Source of the DNA: an uncultured Thiodictyon sp.
GTDB taxonomy: Bacteria > Pseudomonadota > Gammaproteobacteria > Chromatiales > Chromatiaceae
DNA length: 47,689 bases
Assembly (NCBI GenBank): GCA_903837595.1
Contig: CAILVI010000327.1
Location: forward strand, 1 to 47,689
Direction of reading: 5' to 3'
A program made the translations under genes and the position numbers. Each line of letters starts with the position of its first letter. Positions within the stretch are counted from its first letter, which is position 1. Shown in pieces: positions 15,001 through 18,880 of this stretch. The notes beneath the pieces are model-generated. The model did not search any database. It was given only the letters and a program-made list of their open reading frames with translations, and was not told the DNA's origin.

Positions 15001-15302
15001 CCGGTGTTGCTGGGCGGAGGCACGTCTTGGACGGGCGGCTGCGGGACCGGGGCCGGGGCCTCCGGCAGGGGCGCGGCGGCGGCCGGGGCAGCGCCATCAG
15101 TAGCGGCGTGCGGGGCGTCCGGTGCCGGGGCGGGAGCGGCGGCAGCCGCCGCCGCGCCGTCGGGTGCGTGGTTGAGGTCCGGCACGACGGCCTCCGCGCC
15201 CGCGACGGCGGCAGCACCGTCGAACATAAAGCGCGGTTCGAGCTTGAACATGCGCAGACGGGATGGCTGACGGGCGTTGCGGGTGCTGTGCGTGGCGGAC
15301 AT
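1..15302 (-). CDS. Giant LEPR/DUF4347 cadherin-like repeat adhesin (partial, 3' end outside window)
   Basis: This frame stays open for 5,100 codons from an ATG at 15302 to the window edge, so the C-terminus, where a secretion signal would be expected, is not seen. Residues 21-24 are the LEPR motif (KLEPRFMFDGAAA), typical of very large exported proteins. Residues about 30-230 are Ala/Pro-rich. Residues about 233-390 match DUF4347, with HLVSHG (His289), LLYGCG (Cys334) and GGDWVLE. From about residue 400 onward the protein is a chain of beta-sandwich modules joined by VNDAP/VNDTP linkers: CSPG/Cadherin_3-like units (G-L-Y-H-G-D-F pattern, about 9.1-12.1 kb) and units with GTWQYS and LRFxPxxNYNGTPG patterns. 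It is probably an exported adhesin or matrix protein. Type I secretion is inferred from the family, not seen. The start has a weak AGG about 10 bases upstream. No frameshift is evident: the linkers stay in one frame throughout. Confidence 0.93.
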   Translation of the reverse strand, partial: MSATHSTRNARQPSRLRMFKLEPRFMFDGAAAVAGAEAVVPDLNHAPDGAAAAAAAPAPAPDAPHAATDGAAPAAAAPLPEAPAPVPQPPVQDVPPPSNTGAHPADAAAPATPAAGSDRTTDAGPPPSAVATPAAPVVSDPAAAAGAAATPATPATPAAVDTHAPAGDHPVLTGLTNSDQPPLPGTDLAAADPRTVTVADGTRLSDLTAVATDTAATSVEPLGGVVRSVPDAHEILFIDSAVVDQQTLIAGTRAGVEIVLLDTQGDPWQQMTDVISRHQNLDAVHLVSHGLDGQIILNGTAYGAGGQDLLAEAGLLTQWQDHLSANADVLLYGCGIGAGTDGSLLINQFARLTQADLAASTDPTGSAAKGGDWVLEVSTGLIDTRLAFADSALAGYDGLLVPLVVTPPTAPLILEDVTSPAFNGWTVGGGGSTLYEAVVTVQTPGSGNLVTSGYTGPAILYQGDLAGIKTFLDQLKFQGAANYNGTVAIDVTINGYNGGYAGSVNETLPTAFTITVTAVNDAPAGANNAVIVAEDGSHTFTAAEFGFSDAIDGNALSGVVITSLPLHGTLTNNGIALSAGDAVSAANIAAGKLVFAPVANANGTGYGNFTFQVQDDGGIANGGINTDPSAKTMTINVTPVNDAPTTVNAAIAVDKNGTQTFSLVSSDVDGGTNNTTDARVNQYQIDTISADGVLKSHSGTLLKAGDFVTVAEATGMTFTPTSNFVGTTAFTFHAIDAAGAPSTPSSTVDITVNSVNMAPVLVVPGAQTVNEDTSLTLSGISFTDADAGAAVVQATLSAAHGNLDFTAITGLTVTAGADNSHSVTVQGTLAAINTALAGSNLTYRPDLNYPNATSAKTDTITVVVDDLGNSGGSAKTDTKTITVTVNPVPDAPVATDATLLAVNEDTLDPAGATIANLMSGHFSDVDGNTLAGIAISLDASSAGQGIWQYSVNQASTWQAVGTVTPGTALLLDSAALLRFVPTANWNGTPGSLTIHAIDNSGVAGDNVSRTYSSGVSRSTTNVASGSTDIAATGVQLGTSITSVADPFVYVNDRYLAVDEGATAVLTNSILKITNVEATAATIVYTITGTSFSNGVMQFDSNHDATFATTVGVGTTFTQDDIDNNRLRYVHNGAEPSGSDQTLSYTVAEGGAAGTSANRSLTIKVSPVNDTPVLYVPGATAPDLSVLSANVQKGSSLTFSTSNIQVSDPDNTAEQLVFRIEGPLPTHGTLTYNGNAVGIGTVFNYAALGGLKYVHNNDAASSDTFSVTLRDGAGGLVNKTTINLTIGIPNTAPIGIGNLSARIYEDPGAANTGTAIRNFSGYSFVDTDPGASVKGIAIVGGNSANAATQGTWQYSTDGTHWAAIGTVDDAGGGLVLSPSALVRFVPVLNYNGNPGALSVRALDNTYLGSVSVSDGSGETRATLGTTDKGGSSAISGNLNTISIDVIAVNDDPVLATPNTLTLGAGVYTASITVSQLSATDVELDTITYRLESRPTYGWLLLNGTPLGTGSIFTQADINSGALTYQNYFNSPPGTDSFVVTVRDGAYNIQLNRPGGVYDAGGAIRPVQVDISLTSNTGAQGGNGNTNTGYGGGTVTVGGDGNPPAAIADVLYTDKNTAVTVYPSLLLSNDSGVGTLSITAVAPIAGTGHGLPTINGDGTITFTPENAFVGDGSFNYTVTDSNGHTATGTVIVHVVGSNNPLGQNLPLVLNEGTAATITNTILQAPAADCRFTLSGTMPSNGTLYKSGVALTLGGTFTQADIDAGRITFTHDGSEHFISGFSFTLTDGSGTVLTKSIFSIDATPVNDTPTASVSAAGTMGLGATYVFNTAGNLAIVLTDVDGTGDKTGALAYQSTSVQLGFHVTALAAYGTLQRFDGTQWVTIDATNMATTLVSQADLAAGNFRYIQNGTNNFHDSFQLTPDDSKGVVIPGQLSVGTPRTVTLNVVPGTLDPVILNNTGLTGAKALYEGDTRIITAADLKGTDPDNTDPQIQFRITTDVQYGQLLLNGAILGVGSAFTQDDLNNNRVSYRHDGLEGTADAFNFTLSDGSGGGEPTGIFNIEIIPVNDPPVITVPGARIAVEEQPLAIGGISIADADSVNRALAVDPNFGPLLVTLTVGHGTVTFGSTTGLTFANGTSNGAATVAVTGNLGALNAALGTLSYQGALNYAGTDTLTVRTDDLGHAGDVNRDGIVTTGTAAAPGADNLFDIKTVTITVQPINDAPVNQVPAAQTVNEDGTLTFGAANTISVNDLIDTSVGGVDYLSTTVSVLHGTLQAVTGGGAAITANNSASVTIAGTAAQVNAALLGLVYSPTVNYNGADTLTLVTNDQGNTGTGGPLTATSTVAITVDAVNDAPVAATSTLTAVNEDAGAANPPNSGGFAAPTGATVGSLFSGTKYSDSADTVSGGSSGAPLAGMAITANAEVGANGHWQYYNGSAWVNIPKTTTDGGVDGGLDDAHALVLAASDLIRFNPNVANYNGTPGSLTVRLSDGTNFTASTSVTNLLPLTGNIGGTGGWSNAVALGTSVTAINDAPSLTIATTAGFAATEGTPIDLSTAGFTLDDIEASRNEGTGAYQGMVQVTLANADGIINVVSSGAASIGGNGSGSVTITGTLTDVRNTLNAVNGVTYTAGNNPLATEVISVVLSDLGNNGTGTTTALTASGSISVAVSRLNDAPTATGSATLAPVNEDAGQAYPIPNALFVNPAPTGDTVAHLFGANFHDVDSQNTNFTMAGVAIVGNAATGTQGHWQYYTGGAWVNIPPTTTNGGLDGGLDDAHALVLTTSDKIRFNPDVANYNGTPGTLVVRLSDGTAFVAGSGKNISAGIGGTGGWTAATVTLSTTVTKVNDAPIISNLNSDSIIFTEAVGVNSAPPALLLDNFADASLADVELVPTPGETSFNGATLTVVDNAGQDANDFFVIQNGVNGIGILGGFHLVSGLKVFDSGASLTYNGTAVATITDNSVGGRLLLTFNTAATGDAVNAILHNLSYSNNKDALTDGSKAIAITFMDGNGAQPNNAQGVGGALSTTAIVNITLKPSNDAPTFSAGATLNGVEDTLNANGSIATTPATPTTLGALLGGSNFTDPDGLSGNMAGVAIGGFDNAGLGDWKVSLYGTTWVKLSDINALVSGGISTAKALVLSSATQIEFVANTNANTSGLGTPPRLVVFAVENAIPSGASSAAAPVVAVTTDLAAPQTYDTTTDTVEARVSAASVNVDVQIDKRNDNPVITGTPASPTISEASGLGTGTATTILINAGTAGATDPDIGTTTGVTNFGGGTITVSLDHYRAGDTLLLSGLPTGVASVSGGIVGPLVINLNASATPGAVLAAILESIQYKSTSDNPTANGSDATRAYSIVLNDGNNNGLAGGGAGLDSNSLSGLITISQLNDAPVVDLNGPGLGSDTAVTWTEGANTAHVAVAIAPSATLSDADNTNLTQMTLVVTGVQDGDNEKINIGGTDFALATDVGSVLVGGSYRVTYVAATGTFTIVPNGVTFAAVSGFQSLLQAATYNNATDNPTNGDRTLTVSVTDAGTDDGVVANGKLTSAVATATVTVVKVNDAPLLAATVASPTVVENVGLGTGVPAVALLSGSAVSDVDFVNASFGGGSITVSLATYRAGDVLDLPTSTGLATNAVRVNGTAVEYSSDGLSWTVIGAVNATNNGVGGKPLVIDLNASASASNLGYVLNALRYSSTSDDPTAVSGTRSYSIKVNDGNNNALAGGPSALDSNTLSGTITITPVNDAPTLTATGANPTFTEAAGLNAQAAAVTVFTGASTGTIESSQTITGLTFTVSGLQDGASESIVVDGKTITLGANSSGTTTTNGMGYTVTLSGGTATVVLTKAGGVAAAAVDTLVNGITYQNTNRDDPTAGGRLFTLTQVTDSGGTSNGGVDTTVLGIASTVDVVKVNDAPTLTATGLNPTFTEGAGVGTQGAAVAVFSSAAAGTIEAGQNITGLTFTVSGLLDGVNESLVVDGTTITLGGNSSGTTTTNTMTYTVTVSGGTATVVLTSAGVAPANVNSLINAITYQNTNVDAPTTGNRVFTLTQIKDSGGVLNSGADTTAVTRISTVGVVKLNDAATLTATITNPTVQENVAPGTGVPAVTLLSGSGVSDVDFVGASFGGGSITLSLAAYTSGDVLDLASGVTPAANAVQLSGSNVQWHNGTSWVTVGTVNATNNGVGSKPLVIDLNASATETNLGDVLSALRYRSTSEDPTALSATRSYSIKVNDGNNNALAGGPTALDSNTLTGIITITPVNDAPTLTATGRNPTFTEAAGVGTQALPVAVFSSAAAGTIESAQSVIALTFTVSGLQDGVNESLVVDGTTITLGGNSTGTTATNGMTYTVSIASGTATVALTKGAGVASANVNSLIDGITYQNTNVDAPSAGNRVFTLTQIQDSGGVLNSGVDTTTVAITSTVGVVNVNDTPTVTLPASIAAIPENTLEFITGISIADPDSGNAAEAATTTLTLSVTSGNLRFFTTSSGTAAVISGNNSASVVVQGKVADINALLALANNFNYTGSSNFSGIETLTATVNDHGNVGTVPVNLTDTKTLQFTVSGVNNPPVLTAPASLTVAEDSTLSTVGAFTITDPDIAGYIMQADVSVTHGTLNFSSVAGLTFVDSTTNGTATVHVQGTRADIDAALDLLKYTPTANYHGNDQLTVTVHDRGNVAPNTAQGLVSGSAVDNTDTRTVAITVTPVNDRPTADNASAIGIAVTEDTTTSGATFIGLLNARYTDSIDNQSAAGGGNTETALTYVAITGNAAVAGQGTWEFSLDGGSSWIPVPTSGLLSDTNAILISANAQLHFVPAANFQGTPGSLTVRVADNSQTLVTSTNAADLKNLGAMPATGSWAQNPLTLTAAVANVNDAPTITVGGAQPLGPVLEDVLTNSGATVNSLFGGRYSDAADNQSAITGGGNAAGAFGGVAIIGNAATAAQGTWDYSTDNGVNWTSIGTGISDLTAVLLPTNAKLRFQPAGNYNGIPGDLTVRFSDTIVTYAASSDLSGLTGGAQHWSADTLGLRTSITAVNDAPTRSDATAASLAAVLEDVSTAAPGATVASLFTAKFVDTADTVTAGTGGSSANALAGVVIVGNSANAGSEGRWQYLAGGTWTD
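2060..4660 (-). repeat. Composite repeat inside the giant adhesin, period 1,542 bp
   Basis: Two module types alternate. Type A (FGGGSITVSLATY ... YSIKVNDGNNNALAGG) occurs at about 4650-4105 and 3105-2563. Type B (FTVSGLQDGVNESLVVDG ... VFTLTQIKDSGG) occurs at about 4100-3610, 3600-3110 and 2555-2065. The A/B junction falls at 4102 and again at 2560, exactly 1,542 bases (514 codons) apart. Base identity around the junctions is very high, which points to recent segmental duplication. Confidence 0.85.
6960..8230 (-). repeat. Duplicated adhesin module, period 954 bp
   Basis: Two similar stretches encode HWQYY..xAWVNIP followed by DGGLDDAHALVL and FNPxVANYNGTPG. Matching bases at 7933 and 6979 are 954 apart (318 codons). 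They have diverged more than the 1,542-bp composite repeat, so this is an older duplication in the same gene. Confidence 0.75.
14832..14858 (-). repeat. Three tandem 9-bp units coding Ala-Thr-Pro
   Basis: The unit gggggtagc is repeated exactly three times and codes for ATPATPATP (residues 149-157) in the Ala/Pro-rich linker between the LEPR motif and DUF4347. Copy number could vary without shifting the frame. Confidence 0.9.
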
Positions 15303-15581
15303 GATCTTCGACCTACCATCTTAGTGATTTGGGCGTAAGCATAGCCCATCACACTTTGCACGTTAAAGCCTCTTTACAAAATATTCTTGAGTTGTGTACT
15401 AGGACGTATCGGGCGCCCCCCCCGGCGCCGCGGCCGCCGCGCGGCTGGGTCATGTTCTTGGGCGGGCCGAGCAGCGGTTCGCGGCCGTGCTGTTGTCACT
15501 GTAAGGCGTAACGACTTGCCGGCAGGGCCAACTCGCTGCCGAGATAGGGCTCTTGCACCAGCAGCGTGATCAGTGCCTCAA
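15303..15581. other. Upstream region of the giant adhesin gene
   Basis: This gap lies between the membrane-protein gene and the giant adhesin, both on the minus strand, so it should hold the adhesin promoter. The 120 bases nearest the ATG are much richer in A/T than their surroundings. A GC-rich inverted repeat around 15411-15428 contains eight C in a row. I see no convincing -35/-10 pair. Confidence 0.4.
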
Positions 15582-16268
15582 TCAAGGCCGCGCGTGCACC
15601 GGGGCGAGCCGTGCCTGCGCCACCCAGGCGAAACCGACGGCGTGACCGGCCGCGCAGAGTGTCGCCCAGGCCAGCTCACCGGCCGGCAGCCCGGCCAGCA
15701 GCGGTGCGGTCCAGGGTTGGCCGGCCGTCCAGGCCGCCGGCAACTCAGGGCGCAGCGCGAAGAGCAGCCACAGCCCCGGCAGGTAGATCAGCGCATAACC
15801 AACCGCACCGCTGGCGGCAAGGCCGAGCCGCCACGGCTGGCCGGCGCCGGCCACCAAGACCAGCAGGGCGGCGGCGTTGACCGTCGTCATCGGCGAGACG
15901 CCGGCTGATGCGGCAAGCAGCAGCGCCGCGAACATCGGCAAGGTCAGCGCCGCCGCACGCCGCAGCAAGGCCCCCGGGACCAGTACCAACGACAGCCGAT
16001 GCCGCCAGGGCAGGCTGCCGGCCGTCCACACCACGACCCCCATCTGGGCATTGAACAGCACGTCCTCGAAGCCCCAGACACCGCCGGACAGACGCTCCGG
16101 GCTCCAGTAGCAGCCGGCGAAAAAGCCGCCAAAGAGACCCCAAGCGCCGAGCAGCGCCCCACTCCAGGCCGCCGCCCGCCGCTGCGTCCCGGCCAGCGCC
16201 AGCACCAGCAGGGTGACCGGGATGCCGGCCAGGATGCCGGCCGTGTAGGCAGGCAGGTCCGCCATCAT
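15582..16268 (-). CDS. Small polytopic membrane protein, lycopene-cyclase-domain-like (tentative)
   Basis: A protein of about 228 residues with six or seven hydrophobic segments from residue 5 to near the C-terminus. The most distinctive stretch is AGCYWSPERLSGG followed by WGFEDVLFNAQMGV. It recalls the WxPxR...GIEDxLF pattern I associate with lycopene-cyclase-domain membrane proteins, but I make this link from memory and hold it loosely. The open frame runs further upstream, but two adjacent ATGs at 16268 and 16265 begin the hydrophobic part, and the residues before them look like out-of-frame sequence of the permease gene. No strong ribosome binding site is seen. It lies about 40 bases after the permease gene and is probably the last gene of that operon. 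Function unknown. Confidence 0.65.
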   Translation of the reverse strand: MMADLPAYTAGILAGIPVTLLVLALAGTQRRAAAWSGALLGAWGLFGGFFAGCYWSPERLSGGVWGFEDVLFNAQMGVVVWTAGSLPWRHRLSLVLVPGALLRRAAALTLPMFAALLLAASAGVSPMTTVNAAALLVLVAGAGQPWRLGLAASGAVGYALIYLPGLWLLFALRPELPAAWTAGQPWTAPLLAGLPAGELAWATLCAAGHAVGFAWVAQARLAPVHARP

Positions 16269-16308
16269 CGGGCCAGCCGCACCCAACACAGCACCGACCC
16301 CATGGCAC

Positions 16309-17427
16309 TCAACCCCGCCGCATGGCCGCGGCCGGGCTGATGCGGGTCGCGCGCCAGGCTGGCCACAGGGCGCCCAGTACCCCGGCCAGGAGCCCGAAGC
16401 CCAAGGCCGCCGCGAGCACGCCGGGGCCACTGACCGCGCGGGTACCGCCCCCCGCCAGGACCAGCCGGTTGAGCACCGTCAGCGCCACCTGCCCGAGTAC
16501 CGCGCCCAGCACCCCGCCCGCCGCCGACAGCACCGCGCCCTCGCCCAGGATCAGTCGCAGGATGCGCCCGCGCGACCACCCGATGGCGGCCAGTACACCG
16601 ATCTCGCGGGTGCGCTCCTCCACCGACATGGCCAGGGTATTGAGCACCGAGAGCCCCGCCAGCACCAAGGCCGCCAGCGCCAGCGCATCGGCGAGCGCGT
16701 TGAGCATCGCCACCGAGCGGTTGCCGCTCAACACCTCGTCGCTGGTCACCACCGCCAGATCGCGCCGCAGCGCCTGGATGGCGGTGCGTACCGCGGCCTC
16801 CGCGGCCCGGTCGCCCGGTCGCTCGATACGCAGGTGGAACAGGGTCACCTGGCCGTCGCGGCCGAGCAGCCGCTGGAGTTCCGGCAGGGGCAGCATCGCC
16901 ATGCCGCGGTTGAGCGCCGCGCCGAAGCCGGCGATCCCCAGCACCGGGAAGGACTCCAGGTTGAGTTCCACCACGGCGCCGACATCGGCGTGCAGCGCCT
17001 CGGCCAGGGCCTCGCCCAGCACCAGGCCGTGTTCGCCCGGATCGGGTAGACGCCCGCGCAGCAGGGTGAGGCGCTCCCACTGGAAGCCGCCCGCCGGCCA
17101 ACCCGCCACCAGTGCGTGGGTATCCTCACCGATCGGCAGCAGGTTACTGAGCTCAGGCGAGACCGCGACGACACCGGGAATGGCGGCGATCCGCTCGCCG
17201 AGCGTCTGCGGCAGGATGGCGGAGAAAAACTCCACCGAACCGCGCCGGATCACCAGCAGATGCACGCCCCGCTCGTCCAAGCTCTCGCGCGCCGCCAACT
17301 GCATGCCGCGCGCCAGCCCGGTCAGGGCAATGAAGCTCGCGAGCGCGATGGTCACCCCCAGCAGGGTGAAGAACGAGCGCCCCGGCCGCCGCCACAGGTT
17401 ACGCAACGCCGGGCCGAACCAGTTCAT
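16309..17427 (-). CDS. FtsX/MacB-type ABC transporter permease
   Basis: A 372-residue permease. It has an N-terminal transmembrane helix (about residues 18-40), an extracytoplasmic domain of about 200 residues, and three C-terminal helices (about 245-270, 290-325, 335-360). The segment VEERTREIGVLAAIGWSRG before the third-last helix is a hallmark of the FtsX fold, as in LolC/E and MacB. Such permeases work by mechanotransmission, moving lipids, lipoproteins or peptides from the outer face of the inner membrane; they usually do not import. Its ATG overlaps the stop codon of the ATPase gene by four bases (ATGA), so translation is coupled. The MlaC-like protein encoded upstream suggests a lipid substrate, which is an inference. 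Confidence 0.9.
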   Translation of the reverse strand: MNWFGPALRNLWRRPGRSFFTLLGVTIALASFIALTGLARGMQLAARESLDERGVHLLVIRRGSVEFFSAILPQTLGERIAAIPGVVAVSPELSNLLPIGEDTHALVAGWPAGGFQWERLTLLRGRLPDPGEHGLVLGEALAEALHADVGAVVELNLESFPVLGIAGFGAALNRGMAMLPLPELQRLLGRDGQVTLFHLRIERPGDRAAEAAVRTAIQALRRDLAVVTSDEVLSGNRSVAMLNALADALALAALVLAGLSVLNTLAMSVEERTREIGVLAAIGWSRGRILRLILGEGAVLSAAGGVLGAVLGQVALTVLNRLVLAGGGTRAVSGPGVLAAALGFGLLAGVLGALWPAWRATRISPAAAMRRG

Positions 17428-18131
17428 GGCTCACCCGCCGGGCCGAGTTGCCCGTCGGCGAGCCGCAGCCGCCGCGTGAAACGGCCCAGCAACCCGCGGT
17501 CGTGGCTGACGACCACCAGCGCCATCCCACGCTCGGCGTGCAGACGCAGCAGCAGTTCAATGGTGGCGGCGGCGCTGACGCTGTCGAGATTCGCCGTCGG
17601 CTCGTCGGCAAGCAGCAGCGCGGGGGCATTGGCGAGCGCGCGGGCGATGCCGACGCGGCGCCGCTCACCACCCGACAACTCGGCCGGCCGCCGGGCGGCG
17701 CAGTCGGCCACGCCGACCTCGGCCAAGCGCTCCCGGGCACGCCGGCGGCGCTGCGCGGTGCCCGGCACCTGTCCGAACATCGCCAACTCAACGTTCTCCA
17801 CCGCGGTCAGGGTCGGCACCAGTGCATAGTCCTGGAACACGATACCGATGCGCGCCGCGCGCAGCCGGGTCCAGGCCGCGGCATCCGGCACGTCCTGGCC
17901 GTCGAAGCGCACGCGGCCGCACGACGGGCGGTCGAGCCCGGCCATCAGCCCGAGCAGGGTGGTCTTGCCGCCGCCGCTCGGCCCCTCGATCGCCAGCCCC
18001 TCGCCGGGGGCCAGCTCCAGGCTGACGTCGCGCAGCACCACGATGTGACCGCCATCGAAGCTGTGCCCGACACACTCCAGGGTGAGCAGGGGTGGGCAGC
18101 GCGGCACGGCGCGGCCGGAGGGCGTGTTCAT
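17424..18131 (-). CDS. ABC transporter ATP-binding protein, LolD/MacB type
   Basis: A 235-residue nucleotide-binding subunit. It has Walker A GPSGGGKTT (about residues 54-62), a Q-loop (VFQDYALVP), the signature LSGGERRRVGIARAL, Walker B with DEPTANLD, and the switch His in VVVSHD. The length, the LSGGE and DEPTANLD forms and the FtsX-type permease partner place it in the LolD/MacB/FtsE group. Its ATG overlaps the end of the MlaC-like gene by four bases, and its own stop overlaps the permease start by four bases, so the three genes form one coupled unit. The substrate cannot be read from this subunit. Confidence 0.93.
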   Translation of the reverse strand: MNTPSGRAVPRCPPLLTLECVGHSFDGGHIVVLRDVSLELAPGEGLAIEGPSGGGKTTLLGLMAGLDRPSCGRVRFDGQDVPDAAAWTRLRAARIGIVFQDYALVPTLTAVENVELAMFGQVPGTAQRRRRARERLAEVGVADCAARRPAELSGGERRRVGIARALANAPALLLADEPTANLDSVSAAATIELLLRLHAERGMALVVVSHDRGLLGRFTRRLRLADGQLGPAGEP

Positions 18132-18736
18132 GGCCTGGCCGCCCCCTCAAGCACCGCCGTTTCTTCCGCCACGAGCGCCGCCTCCAGCCCGGAGCTACGC
18201 ACCAGCGAGGCGAACTCCGCACGCCGGGCGCGCATCCCGGACACCCCGTCGCGCAGCAAGTCGACGATCCGCGCGCCGCCCTCGCCCGCGCGGACCCGCC
18301 AGGAGAGAACCTGGGCGTCGCCCTGCGGGTCCGCTATCCGGGTCAGCACGAGCCAGTCACCGGGTCCGAGCACCCGGTCTTCGATCCAGGTCATGGTCGG
18401 CGGCAGCGGCGGGCGGCGGCGCAACTCGCGTTGCAGCCGCCGCCCGAGCGCGGCGGCGAGGCGCGCCTCGGCCTGTGCGTCGGCCCCCGGCAGCCCAGCC
18501 AGGATGGCGTGCGCGGTGCGCCGCAGATCGAAGCAGTCGGCGATCAGGCGCGCCAGCGCCGCGTCGTCCGGCGCCGCCGCCAACCCCGCCTGCAATTGCA
18601 CCAGGGGCGCGCGGGGCCCCTGCGCCCCGGGCGCCGCCGGCGCCAGTGACCAGGCAAAGACCAGGGCGAGACCGGCCACGGCCAGGCGCCGGCCGGTCAC
18701 GGAAAGGTCCAGGAACGCGCGTGCGGCGCCAGTCAT
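18128..18736 (-). CDS. MlaC-like (Ttg2D family) periplasmic lipid-binding protein
   Basis: A protein of about 202 residues. The ATG at 18736 is chosen because GGAG lies seven bases upstream; the open frame itself continues 60 bases further. A hydrophobic segment (LAVAGLALVFAWSLAPAAPGAQG) near the N-terminus looks like a signal peptide or anchor. The C-terminal half has the MlaC pattern: RIVDLLRDGVSGMRARRAEF followed by ..LVRSSGLEALVA-like residues, compared with IxDVxxxGVSxxxxxRxxFxxxxxxxGxxxLI in the family. MlaC proteins carry phospholipids through the periplasm to the MlaFEDB complex. Here no mlaE, mlaD or mlaB is present; the partners are a MacB-type ATPase and permease. That is an unusual pairing. 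Family assignment is moderately sure; the cargo is inferred. Confidence 0.72.
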   Translation of the reverse strand: MTGAARAFLDLSVTGRRLAVAGLALVFAWSLAPAAPGAQGPRAPLVQLQAGLAAAPDDAALARLIADCFDLRRTAHAILAGLPGADAQAEARLAAALGRRLQRELRRRPPLPPTMTWIEDRVLGPGDWLVLTRIADPQGDAQVLSWRVRAGEGGARIVDLLRDGVSGMRARRAEFASLVRSSGLEAALVAEETAVLEGAARP

Positions 18737-18880
18737 CTGGGATCTCCAAGCTGATCTGAAGCAGGCGCCAGCCGCGGGCGCAGCGCGCATGGCCATCGCC
18801 CACCGCGAATAATCGTGATGATCGTGCGCCGGCTGGAGCTGGAGCCCGGCGTCGCTGGCGGATGTTAGCCGCGCCGGGGG

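Noticed and set aside
1-15302. Regularly repeated blocks that could suggest CRISPR or satellite DNA
   Set aside because: Repeat lengths are multiples of three and the copies code for the same beta modules. There are no short direct repeats with unique spacers.
15411-15428. GC-rich inverted repeat with eight C as a terminator of the membrane-protein gene
   Set aside because: There is no T run and it lies more than 150 bases beyond the stop codon.
16265-17101. Long Gly/Arg-rich minus-strand frame overlapping the permease gene
   Set aside because: It is in another frame of the permease, whose helices and FtsX motif are clear; the overlapping product has no domain.
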